A stretch of DNA of 64,000 nt from JBFAPK01 sp040676675 (GTDB taxonomy: Bacteria > Actinomycetota > Actinomycetes > Mycobacteriales > Micromonosporaceae), in contig NZ_JBFAPK010000002.1 of the NCBI RefSeq assembly GCF_040676675.1, positions 496,001 through 560,000 on the forward strand, read 5' to 3'. The translations under genes and the position numbers were made by a program. The first letter of the stretch is position 1, and each line of letters starts with the position of its first letter. Shown one piece after another: positions 16,828 through 25,145 of this stretch. The notes below the pieces were generated by a model. The model made no database searches. It had not been told where the DNA came from and was given only the letters and a program-made list of their open reading frames with translations.

Positions 16828-18447
16828 TCACCCAGCGCCTTCCCGGGCCGGGGCTCCCGCCCGCATCGAAAGCCGGTCCCAGTCCGCCGCGGCGTACAGC
16901 CGGACGCCCAGGCCCGGGGCGGCTGCCTCGGTCAGCACCGCCAGCGCGGGATGCTCTCCCTCGTGGACCAGGGCGATTTCGCCTCCGCCGGCCGTCACCG
17001 CGTCCTGGACGGCCAGCAACGGGTCGTCCGCCGTCGGCACGCGTACGACCCGCAGCTCGGTCGATTCCGCTGTTGTCGGCCCGCCGTCGAACCGGCGGTA
17101 GCACTCGGAATAGTCGACGTCCCGGGACGGGTCCAGGCCCGGCAGGAGATGCTCCAACACCGAAGCCTCGCTGTGCCTGCGAACGAAGCGGCGCAGATTG
17201 GCGTGCCACCCAGCGAACCGCTTGGCTGTCATCGCCCGGTCATGGTAGAGGTGGGCGGCCGAGACGGCGCGAGAGTACGCCCACCGGGCGCCGTGCTGGG
17301 CGAGCCGGAAGGCGAACTCCTGGTCCTCGAGACCCCAGCCCACGAACGACTCGTCAAAGCCGTCTGGCGCGGCCCGCTCCAGCAACCGCCGGTCCACGGA
17401 CAGATTGCATCCGTACGCGAGAGACCAGGGGCGGGCCAGGCACGCCATGTTGTAGGAGTAGAGGTCGAGCAGGGTTTCGCGAGTGTCCCGGCGGAGCACC
17501 TCGGCGTCGAACGGGTCCCTCGCCTCCGGTGGCAGATGGCAGCGGGCGCCGAGCACCACAGTATCGTTCGCGGTCTCATGCAGGCGGAGGTGCTCGGCGA
17601 GGAAGTCGGGCGCCACAAGCATGTCGGAGTCGAGGAAGACGATGACGTCGCCGGTCGCGACCTCCAGACCGGCATTGCGGGCCCCACTGAGGCCACGCGA
17701 CGTGTCGAGCGAGACCACCTGCGCACCACCGGCGGCGGCGACGGCGGCGGTGTCGTCGGTCGAACCATCGTCGACGACCACAACTTGCACATCGCCTTCG
17801 CAGCCGGCCACCGCGGCCGCCAAACGCGGCATGGCCATGCTCAGGTGGTCCCGGCGAGAGCGAACCGGCATCACCACGGATACCGACCGCCGTCGGCGGC
17901 CCAGGGCGACATTCACGCAATCGTGCAGCTGCGCGACCGTGTCATCGAACGACCAGGATGCCGGGTTCCAGGCCACCATGCCGAGCCGCAGAGGCGACAG
18001 CAGCCGGTGGGGGTCTCGACGGCGCTGGTCGCGCTCCCCCGGTGCCCCCCAGAGGTAGAGGTGTAGTGCGGCACGCGGGAACGCCTGGCTGGCGCCGTCG
18101 CCCACGACCAAGGCATTGTGGTCGCCGACGAACCGGCGCACCTCGGCATCGACGGCCGCCCGGACAGAAGGGTCGGCCGCGAACGAGCTGCCGTCAGGTG
18201 CATCCAGGCCGGGTAAGTCGGCGACCCTCTGGCCCCTGAACGTCGGCTGCGGATCGCCCGTCGCCCCGGCGGCTTCGAGCCGGATCTCGCCGACGCTCCC
18301 CCGGTCGCCCGTTCGGTGGCAAACCACAGCACAAGCGCGGTACAGCTCCTCGGTCGAGCACCACCGCCAGCCCAGTCGAGCGGCGAGGGCGGCGCTTAGC
18401 GCCGTCTTATCCGTTCCGGCCGCACCGCCGATGGTGATGACGCTCAC
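16828..18447 (-). CDS. Fusion of a cytidylate-kinase-like domain and a family 2 glycosyltransferase
   Basis: 539 residues, GTG start with GGAGAGGAC upstream. Residues 1 to about 185 look like a Cmk-type nucleotide kinase: P-loop ITIGGAAGTDKTALSAALA (K14), STEELYRA where Cmk has DTGAMYR, and ALVVGDGASQAFPRAALHLYLWG matching the Cmk VVEGRDIGT-FP strand. Residues about 188-430 form a GT-A transferase: VSVVMPVRSRRD, VVVDDGSTDD (226-231), GLSGARNAGLEVATGDVIVFLDSD (D273, D275), then GFDESFVGWGLEDQEFAFRL as in GT7-C/GT2 enzymes. The last 90 residues are unassigned. It probably attaches the galactose-derived residue made by the mutase and epimerase downstream. The kinase/transferase fusion is unusual. 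Confidence 0.85.
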   Translation of the reverse strand: MSVITIGGAAGTDKTALSAALAARLGWRWCSTEELYRACAVVCHRTGDRGSVGEIRLEAAGATGDPQPTFRGQRVADLPGLDAPDGSSFAADPSVRAAVDAEVRRFVGDHNALVVGDGASQAFPRAALHLYLWGAPGERDQRRRDPHRLLSPLRLGMVAWNPASWSFDDTVAQLHDCVNVALGRRRRSVSVVMPVRSRRDHLSMAMPRLAAAVAGCEGDVQVVVVDDGSTDDTAAVAAAGGAQVVSLDTSRGLSGARNAGLEVATGDVIVFLDSDMLVAPDFLAEHLRLHETANDTVVLGARCHLPPEARDPFDAEVLRRDTRETLLDLYSYNMACLARPWSLAYGCNLSVDRRLLERAAPDGFDESFVGWGLEDQEFAFRLAQHGARWAYSRAVSAAHLYHDRAMTAKRFAGWHANLRRFVRRHSEASVLEHLLPGLDPSRDVDYSECYRRFDGGPTTAESTELRVVRVPTADDPLLAVQDAVTAGGGEIALVHEGEHPALAVLTEAAAPGLGVRLYAAADWDRLSMRAGAPAREGAG

Positions 18448-18549
18448 CGGCGGTCCTCTCCAGTCCGGGTGTGATCGTGGTCTGCCCGCGGGGTGCGGCC
18501 GGCATCATCGGGAGCCTCCCGTACCGCGCCGGAGCCGGTCATCAGGCCA

Positions 18550-18760
18550 ATCAGTGTGTCGTCGTTCGCCGGTGCCTGTCTCAACGCCTTCACGATCACC
18601 GCCTTGATCTGCTCATCGGTGATGTTCGCGGCGGCTCCGGTCGTGACTCGTCCCGTCAGCCAGAACCTCCAGCCGACGCCGCGCGAACCGGCCCGCCACC
18701 TGGTCACCGTTCGCGGCCAGGGCCCAAGGCGCCACCGCCTCATCCTGGCTGTTGGCATCC
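18550..18760 (-). pseudogene. IS630-family transposase remnant (N-terminal HTH part)
   Basis: In two minus-strand frames the sequence matches the DNA-binding part of IS630-type transposases: QVAGRFARRRLEVLADGT in one frame, then, after a shift, ITDEQIKAVIVKALRQAPANDDT (18555-18623), the segment that normally precedes THWSTRSMA. The catalytic DDE part is missing. A minus-strand reading frame spans 18444-18869 but is not believable as a gene: it is Arg/Trp-rich outside this match and overlaps the start of the glycosyltransferase. No terminal repeats were identified. Confidence 0.65.
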
Positions 18761-18869
18761 ACGCCGCGACCATCACGTCGACGTCGGGACTCCATATCTG
18801 ACCGGACCTACGGCCCCTTCCGAAACCACGTTCAGCCATACGGCCCAGAATACATAACAATCGATTCAA

Positions 18870-19155
18870 TAACCCGGAACGGTTCCCCGAACATTGTCGT
18901 GGTCGGCGGCTGCGGGCCGGCCCGGCCGTGACGGCGCCGTATCTGTTGCCGGGACGCGGATGGGACGATGCCGGACCGGACCCGGGTCCGTGACTGCCGC
19001 CGAATGAAGTCGCACCGAGCCACGGTTGCCGAAGACGTTTACCAGGCTCTACCGTTATCTGACCACCACCTCCGCGCCGTGACCGAGGTGGCGAATCTTG
19101 GCCGGCTGTTTGTACGTCCCAAGGTGGCCGACGAATCCAGTCTGGAGCGAACGAC
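18870..19155 (+). other. Short intergenic stretch before the DUF3431 gene
   Basis: 286 bp with AT-richer sequence near 18840-18900 where a promoter could lie. A 50-residue frame (MKSHRATVAEDVYQ...) ends at 19159, overlapping the next GTG, but has no ribosome site or recognised homology, so it is not called as a gene. Confidence 0.35.
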
Positions 19156-19857
19156 GTGACGAACCATGGGCCGAACGAAGGTGGAACGGCTGGCCTGGCT
19201 CAGCTCGTCCTGGCCCACTACCAAGAGGATCTTCAGTGGCTACGGGAGCAGAGCTGGGATGCAGTCATCATCTACACCAAGGGCTCAGCGTGGTCGGCCA
19301 CCGACAGCGATTACCCCAAAAGTCAGCTACCGAATATCGGGCGTGAAGCCCACACATATCTACATCACATAGTTACCAACTATGACAACCTGGCAGACAT
19401 AACAATCTTCTCCCAAGCTGGTCTTGCAGACCACGTCGAAGATGTCCGCGTTGCGTCGCTCGTCCGTCAGGCTGCCGCCGCCCGCTCGCCCGGCATGGTG
19501 GGGTTCGGTCTGCAGGGCAGGTCTTTCCGACACTGGGAGGGAATTCGATACTATCCGAAGTGGGCGCAGCAGCTTGAGGCTGGCGGTATGCGACGGGCCG
19601 CGCTCACACCCGGGCAGTTCTATCAGTGGGCCTTCGGCGAGAAGCCGCCGCCCTACATTCCGTTTTACCCCGGCGCGATCCTCGGGGTTCACCGCCACGC
19701 CATTTTGGCGCGGAGAAAATCGTTCTATGGCCGGCTCCTTGAGCACTTTGAGAGACTCGGGCATTCCAACCCGGAAGAGGCGCACTACATGGAACGGTTT
19801 TGGGTAGCAGTCTTCGATCCGGGCTGGGTGGAGCGCGCCATATCCGTTCGAAGGTGA
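19156..19857 (+). CDS. DUF3431-domain protein
   Basis: 233 residues, GTG start. The order LAHYQEDLQWL, VIIYTKG, LPNIGREAHTYLHHIVTNYDNLADITIFSQ and DH is the hallmark of DUF3431, a poorly studied family whose opening (ARYxEDLxWL...YNKG...GREsHTYLxHI) resembles nucleotide-sugar transferase folds. The C-terminal half carries PFYPGAILGVHRHAILAR and a helical RRKSFYGRLLEHFERL. Base composition is lower in GC than the flanking glycosyltransferase, as for the ABC genes that follow. Placed between a glycosyltransferase and an exporter, it may be a second sugar-transfer or modifying enzyme; this is inference, as the biochemical function of the family is not established to my knowledge. Confidence 0.8.
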   Translation: MTNHGPNEGGTAGLAQLVLAHYQEDLQWLREQSWDAVIIYTKGSAWSATDSDYPKSQLPNIGREAHTYLHHIVTNYDNLADITIFSQAGLADHVEDVRVASLVRQAAAARSPGMVGFGLQGRSFRHWEGIRYYPKWAQQLEAGGMRRAALTPGQFYQWAFGEKPPPYIPFYPGAILGVHRHAILARRKSFYGRLLEHFERLGHSNPEEAHYMERFWVAVFDPGWVERAISVRR

Positions 19858-19927
19858 GGCCAGACCAGGCCGCTGCGCGACGACTTCCGTGCGAGGCGTC
19901 CGGTGGCAGTTGCTTCGCCTGATGTGT

Positions 19928-21679
19928 TCAGGCTCGCCAGGCACTCCACAGCCGAAAGTATTCCCCCTGCTGGGCCATGAGCCGGGAATGTGTACCGATT
20001 TCGGCGAGGCGGCCGTTCACCAGGACCGCGATGCGGTCCGCCTCGCGCGCCGCGTTGAGATGGTGTACGACGGAGACGACCGTGCGGCCCGCCAGGAAAC
20101 GTGCCAGGGTTTGCTCTGTCCCACGCGCCGCCGCTGGACTCAGCATCGAAGTCGCCTCGTCCAGCACGAGGATCCTGGGAGCGGCCAGAACGACGCGGGC
20201 AAGGGCGAGTTGTTGAGCGTGCTCGGGGGCAAGAGGACTTCGGTGTCCCCCGAGTCGAGTCTCGAAACCGTTCGGGAGTTGTGCGGCCCAGTCGGCCGCC
20301 CCTACTGCGGCGAGAGCTGCTGCCAGTTCGGCGTCCGTGGCGCTCGGTGCGGCGATGCGCAGGTTATCGGCGAGAGAACCCACGAAGACATGACTCTCCT
20401 GGGTAATGAGCAACACCTGGCGGCGCAGTACGGGGAGATCCAGTTCGCTCAGCGGGACGCCGCCGAGTGTGACGCTTCCCGCAGTAGCCACGTCTATCCC
20501 GGCGAGGAGGCGGGCGAGAGTGGTCTTGCCCGCTCCCGTAGGGCCAACCAGCGCGAGGTGTTCGCCGGGGCGAAGCTCGAGATCGATGCCGTGCAGGACC
20601 TCAGGGAGCGCGCTGTCATAGGAGTAGCGAACCCCGCTGGCTTCGAGGAAGGGTTCGGCTGGCAGGTGCCGTATTGTTCTCTTCGATTCGCCGGTCGGCA
20701 TGATCCCGATCAGCCGAGCGAGGGAGGCACTTCCCATCTGCAACTGGTCGATGCTGTCGACAACGCTGATCAGGTGAGAAGAGAGCGTCTGCATCAGTAG
20801 CGCCACTGTGGTGAGAGCGCCGATGTCAATCCGTCCTTGACGAACGAGGATCACGCCGAAGACGAGGGTGGTCAGCGTGGGCAGCAACGAACAAAAATCA
20901 AGGGTAGGAAAGAGCACGCCCCGCAGCAGCATCGTACGGCGAAGTGCTGAACGGGTACAAGTCACCTCTTCTTCGAGGGTGTTGACCCTGCGATCCTGCC
21001 AACGAAACGCATCGATGGTCCTCGCACCGTCGGCACTTTCGGCGACCACCGCGTTCATGGCGGCGAGCCGAGCCATGAGTACGCCGAACGATTTCGGGTA
21101 ACGCGCGAGATACCAGCGTAGGGAGGTGATGAGGACAGGAAACACAACCAGTACGGTGCTCGTCAGCACGGGCGACACCGAGCATGAACCTATCAGGAGG
21201 ACCATAGCGGTGGTGGCGTTGACGAACAGACTTGGAAACGCCTGGAGAAATGCCCGTCCCACCTGATCGGAATCGCCCGTCACTCGGGAGAGCAGGTCTC
21301 CGGTGCCGATGTCCTCCACCGTCGCGGGAGGCATAGTGAGCAAGCCATCGAGAAAATCTTCACGCAGGCGCCTGAGGAGACGCTCGCCCAGCAGGAGGAC
21401 GCAGCGCGAGGCCCACCAGGCAAGAAGGGTCTGGGCGATCAGAATGACGCCGCCGGCGAGTGCGCGCAGGTTCAGCTGGCGCAAGAGGTCGGGCGACCCT
21501 TGGCCCTGCACCTCGGCCGCGATCAGCTCGGTGATTCCGCCGAGGACACTAGGCATTCCCAAAGCGGCGAGAGCGGCGGCGATGTTCAGGGCGGCGGCCG
21601 CGACGACGAACCGGGACTCACCTCGTAGAAGAGCGTAGGCATAGGTGCGTACTCGGCTGGGCTCGGCAGTCGCCTTCAC
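19928..21679 (-). CDS. ABC exporter half-transporter, subunit B (intact Walker A/B, degenerate signature)
   Basis: About 583 residues from a GTG that overlaps the TGA of subunit A (GTGA). The N-terminal part has six predicted membrane helices (VVAAAALNIAAALAALGM, ALAGGVILIAQTLLAW, LTSTVLVVFPVLITSL and others). The nucleotide-binding domain has canonical Walker A LALVGPTGAGKTTLARLLAG and Walker B ILVLDEATS, but the signature motif is LAPEHAQQLALARV instead of LSGGQ. It complements subunit A, whose signature is intact and whose Walker A is not. It is probably the efflux pump for the cluster product, located in the membrane as a heterodimer. The homology begins around TYAYALLRGESRF, favouring this GTG over the ATG at 21739. 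Confidence 0.9.
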   Translation of the reverse strand: MKATAEPSRVRTYAYALLRGESRFVVAAAALNIAAALAALGMPSVLGGITELIAAEVQGQGSPDLLRQLNLRALAGGVILIAQTLLAWWASRCVLLLGERLLRRLREDFLDGLLTMPPATVEDIGTGDLLSRVTGDSDQVGRAFLQAFPSLFVNATTAMVLLIGSCSVSPVLTSTVLVVFPVLITSLRWYLARYPKSFGVLMARLAAMNAVVAESADGARTIDAFRWQDRRVNTLEEEVTCTRSALRRTMLLRGVLFPTLDFCSLLPTLTTLVFGVILVRQGRIDIGALTTVALLMQTLSSHLISVVDSIDQLQMGSASLARLIGIMPTGESKRTIRHLPAEPFLEASGVRYSYDSALPEVLHGIDLELRPGEHLALVGPTGAGKTTLARLLAGIDVATAGSVTLGGVPLSELDLPVLRRQVLLITQESHVFVGSLADNLRIAAPSATDAELAAALAAVGAADWAAQLPNGFETRLGGHRSPLAPEHAQQLALARVVLAAPRILVLDEATSMLSPAAARGTEQTLARFLAGRTVVSVVHHLNAAREADRIAVLVNGRLAEIGTHSRLMAQQGEYFRLWSAWRA

Positions 21680-23391
21680 TGCCGCACCGACCTGCGGTAG
21701 GCAGGGTGTTTCCGGAACTCTGCGTGCGTGCCCCGCCACACTTGCTTTCCGTGAAAGACGACCTCGTCGACGACCGCCAGTAGGTGGGGAGAAGACGTGG
21801 CGACAACGGTGGTCCGACCAGCACGGTGACGGGCGAGGCGGGCGGCGATGCGCCGCTCGGTGCGCGCGTCAACCGCACTCGTGGGGCGATCGAGTAGGAG
21901 GGCATCACTCTCGGCCAGCAGGGCACGCGCGAGAACGAGACGCTGAAGCTGGCCACCGGAGAGACCGCGACCGCGCTCGCGCAACGCGAGGTGGGTGGCG
22001 TACGGCTGGTCGCGCGGCGGGTCGAGTTCGACATCGGCCGGATCGAGACCGACGATGTCGAGGGCAGCGGCGGTGTGAAGGGCGCGAATGATGTCGTCCC
22101 GACTGCGTTCGCCATCCACGTTGAGCTGGTCATGAAGGTCCCCACTGAAGAGGTGGGCGTCGTGGTGCAGCATGTGGATACGGGCGCGCACCTGCTCGAT
22201 CGGAACGTCGGAAAGGGGAACTCCGGTGACCTCGCCCGTTGGTTCGGCATAGCCGGCGAGGCGCTCAAGTACGGCGGTAGCGCGCGTCGGAGATTCGTCG
22301 ACGAGCGCGGTGAAGCGCCCCGCGCTGATGGAGATTCCGGTTTCGGGATCGCGCAGTTCTACCTCCTGCGGAAAGGTTTCCGTGCCGGCCGGACGCACGG
22401 ACGGTTGAGCGGCCAGGAGGCTGTGGATTCGGCGGGCGGCGACCCGAGCACGAGCGACGGCGCTGATACCCAGGATGGTGAAGCGTAGCGGGCGTACAAG
22501 CAGGGTCAGGTAGCCATAGAAAGCGACGACCGCTCCTGGGGCGAGCTGTCCCGCAACCGCTTTGCGGGCGCCCCACCAGACCACCGCGAGCAGGAGGATA
22601 CCCGGCAGCAGAACCTGGGCACCTTCCAGCACGGCACGCGAGCGGGCCGTTGCCTCACCTGCGCGCTGAAGGTTGTGGCACGCGGTTTGATAACGGTTTG
22701 CAAAGTAGTCCTCACCGCCGAGCCCTCGCAGGACCCTTAGTCCGATGGCGGTATCGCCCGCTAAGGAATTGACAGTGGCAAGCTTGCTGCGCTGCGCGGC
22801 ATTACGCGTTTCCAGGGAGGTGAATGTGGGCCGCAAGCAAAGCAGCATAAAAGGGATGCCGAACAATACGGCGAGGGCCAGATCAACCGACTGAGCGGCC
22901 AGCAGCGCTACCGCCAAAAAGAAGGAGAAGAGGCTGCCGCCGACGTGACCAATGGTGGCGATGAGAGTACCGAAGCTTGCAGCGTCCGACGAAGTTATGG
23001 ATACGATGTCACCGGCGGAGAACCGGTGGCCGATCTCGCCGCCGAGTCGATTTATCTGCTGCAACACGGCTCGCTCGGTGCGGACAATTCCATCCAGGCG
23101 AGCCATCTCAAGGACCGCCCACGCGGCGTACCCGCTGACCGTCACCACCGCGATTACGCCGGCAAGCAGCAGAGCCCAACGAGCGATTCCACCACCGTTC
23201 TCGATACCATCCTGCACTGCCCGTCCGACGAGATAGGGGACGAGGATCTGGAAACCGAAGAAGCAACAGTACAACAATACAAGTAAGGTGATCCGGAGCC
23301 GCTGCCCGCCCAAGAGCCAGCCAAAAACCTCACGCGTTGGACGATGATCCGGGTGGAACTCTGGCAGTGACGCAGACGGTGTGGCTGCCAT
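21676..23391 (-). CDS. ABC exporter half-transporter, subunit A (degenerate Walker A and B)
   Basis: 571 residues from an ATG that shares one base with the mutase stop (TGATG); an in-frame start at 23415 would overlap more and lacks support. Six predicted membrane helices (LLVLLYCCFFGFQILV, ALLLAGVIAVVTVSGYA, FSFFLAVALLAAQSV, LLPGILLLAVVWWG). In the ATPase domain the P-loop reads ALVDESPTRATAVLERL, without the GK(S/T), and Walker B reads LLLDRPTSAVD, with Arg replacing the catalytic Glu. The signature LSGGQLQRLVLARAL is intact. This asymmetry is that of heterodimeric exporters with one catalytic and one non-catalytic ATP site. Coupled to subunit B and the mutase in one operon. Confidence 0.9.
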   Translation of the reverse strand: MAATPSASLPEFHPDHRPTREVFGWLLGGQRLRITLLVLLYCCFFGFQILVPYLVGRAVQDGIENGGGIARWALLLAGVIAVVTVSGYAAWAVLEMARLDGIVRTERAVLQQINRLGGEIGHRFSAGDIVSITSSDAASFGTLIATIGHVGGSLFSFFLAVALLAAQSVDLALAVLFGIPFMLLCLRPTFTSLETRNAAQRSKLATVNSLAGDTAIGLRVLRGLGGEDYFANRYQTACHNLQRAGEATARSRAVLEGAQVLLPGILLLAVVWWGARKAVAGQLAPGAVVAFYGYLTLLVRPLRFTILGISAVARARVAARRIHSLLAAQPSVRPAGTETFPQEVELRDPETGISISAGRFTALVDESPTRATAVLERLAGYAEPTGEVTGVPLSDVPIEQVRARIHMLHHDAHLFSGDLHDQLNVDGERSRDDIIRALHTAAALDIVGLDPADVELDPPRDQPYATHLALRERGRGLSGGQLQRLVLARALLAESDALLLDRPTSAVDARTERRIAARLARHRAGRTTVVATSSPHLLAVVDEVVFHGKQVWRGTHAEFRKHPAYRRSVRQ

Positions 23392-24548
23392 CAACGCCGC
23401 ATTCCGTCGAGGCACTCCCTGGCGGTGCTAAATCCCTGCTCGATGGCGACGTCCTGGTTGATGTAGGTGTAATTGGCCAGCCGACCGCAGAAGTGGACCG
23501 CCATCCGAGTGCTTTCGCGGATCTCCGCCTGGATCCGTTCGTTGGCGAGTTCGTTGCGGCCGTCGACGGTCAGCACCGGGTAGTGCCGGGCGGGATGGCC
23601 CGGGTACTCCTCCGTCACGACGGTGCCCCGGATCGACTGGCCGGTGGCGTGCTTGCTCTCGACCGTACGGGTGTAGGGACGCCGCAGAGACGGCTGATTC
23701 ACGATGTACCCGGCGGTCACCGTCCCGCTCGGATCCTCGAGCGGAATGTAGCGGTTGACCGTACGGATGCCGCGCCACTCAAGTTCATCCGGTCGGCCCA
23801 CGAACTCGTCGAGCGCACCGGTGATGACGATGGCGTCGAACTCGACCTCCAGCGCTTCCAGGTGGCGCACGGTGATGGACTCGCCGAACGTGGCGGGCAG
23901 GGGCCGGGCGATGTTCTCAATGATTTCCTGGGCGCCGCGAGCCGGAAAATACTCCCAACGGTCGCGGAACAAGCGACGGTTGCCGTCGGTACGCAGGTCC
24001 AATCGGCCGGGAGCGAATTTCTGCGAAAGTTCAGCCGGATGCTTCCCCCACTGCTTGATGCTGTAGCCCTCGATGAAGAGGCGGTACAGGGTTCTGCCCA
24101 TGATGCTCAGGCAGTAGGATTCCAGGTCGGCTGTCGACGGCTCGACCGGCAGTCGAGACAATTCGAGCTCTATGTCCGGCCAGATGGGCAGAAGCTTCAA
24201 CTCGTCCACCTGCGGCGGCCAGGAAAGCAGTTGCGGGTCTTCGTCGGAATCACTCAGGAAGATTTCGGTCAGGCCTCGGTGCATGTATTCATCAGTCATG
24301 CCGAACCGCCGCACGAAGGCCGCGACGTCGGCGTTTGACGTGTGAAAGATATGCGGCCCTTCGGGCTCGAACAGCACACCATTGAGGAAGCCGGCCCGAC
24401 TGTGGCCGCCAATGGCGGTATCGCGTTCGAATACGTGAACCCGGCACCCCGCGTCGTAAAGTGTGCGCGCGGCCACGACGCCGGACCAGCCGGCTCCCAC
24501 GACAGCCACCGCCGGCAAAGCACCTGCCCTCACCACTTCTTGCGACAT
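23391..24548 (-). CDS. glf: UDP-galactopyranose mutase-like flavoenzyme
   Basis: 385 residues from an ATG with GGGAGGG 6 nt upstream; the upstream in-frame ATG (24725) adds a non-homologous Arg-rich stretch. The FAD-binding motif VAVVGAGWSGVVAARTL is followed by GPHIFHTSN, EGYSIKQWGKHPAEL, RYIPLEDPSG and a C-terminal GRLANYTYINQDVAIEQG, all typical of Glf. The enzyme converts a UDP-hexopyranose to the furanose form, usually UDP-galactose to UDP-galactofuranose, using reduced FAD. Some pathway homologues act on other NDP-hexoses, so the sugar identity is not certain. It heads the mutase-ABC operon and faces the GalE-like gene, which can supply UDP-galactose. Confidence 0.9.
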   Translation of the reverse strand: MSQEVVRAGALPAVAVVGAGWSGVVAARTLYDAGCRVHVFERDTAIGGHSRAGFLNGVLFEPEGPHIFHTSNADVAAFVRRFGMTDEYMHRGLTEIFLSDSDEDPQLLSWPPQVDELKLLPIWPDIELELSRLPVEPSTADLESYCLSIMGRTLYRLFIEGYSIKQWGKHPAELSQKFAPGRLDLRTDGNRRLFRDRWEYFPARGAQEIIENIARPLPATFGESITVRHLEALEVEFDAIVITGALDEFVGRPDELEWRGIRTVNRYIPLEDPSGTVTAGYIVNQPSLRRPYTRTVESKHATGQSIRGTVVTEEYPGHPARHYPVLTVDGRNELANERIQAEIRESTRMAVHFCGRLANYTYINQDVAIEQGFSTARECLDGMRR

Positions 24549-25145
24549 GCGCGCCCTCCCGTTCGCATGGCGTGCTCTCCCCGCGGAGCCCGCAAAGAGC
24601 ACGCCCGATCGCCTGACAATCACCGTCTGCCCGCCGAGCGAACAGTCAAGTGCGAGCGACGGCCGTCGTTGGACGACCGCGCGAATCGTGCCCGTTGTCA
24701 GCTTGTGCGCAGCCCTGGGCAACACAACCCTCGACCGTTCACCCGGACGGAACCCTGGCTGGCTGCACCGCCCGCCTGGGGTTTGCCGCCGTCGATCAGT
24801 CTATCGATGTAGCCGAATGGTTCAAAGGGGGAAGAGCCATTTGCCGACGTGCAAAAGGATCGGAGGAAATATCGCCTGGGATATCGAGACAGCCGGCGCG
24901 GTGCTGTAGGGTGCACAAGCAGGAACTCCGACCCCCGGAGGAGACTGTGGACATTCAGCGGAAGTGCATTGCCGGCCGTCGGCTGGCGAATCGAGTCCAT
25001 CCGAAGTACGTCGAGCCATCGTTGCCGCGCGACGCACACGTGCAACATGCGGTGGGAGTCCCACCCAGTCCTTCCGGGACCCGGCCACCCTTGTTGGGGA
25101 CGATCCGGCCGGAGCGGGCAGCCGCATGGACCGGGCGGTGATCTG
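24549..25145. other. Divergent intergenic region between mutase and epimerase genes
   Basis: 597 bp. No gene recognised; frames crossing it are Arg/Ser/Pro-rich without family signatures. As the only space between two divergent sugar genes it should contain both promoters. A string GAATGGTTCAAAGG near 24818 resembles one half of the GTTCAA sites upstream of the biosynthetic operons, but it is too short to be persuasive. Confidence 0.4.

Noticed and set aside
16528..18066. 512-residue plus-strand frame opposite the APH and glycosyltransferase genes
   Set aside because: It is the antisense shadow of two genes with clear motifs; its composition is Arg/Gly/Pro-rich with no family signature.
18968..19159. 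63-residue plus-strand frame just before the DUF3431 gene
   Set aside because: No ribosome site at either possible start and no recognised family; the overlap with the next GTG is not enough support.
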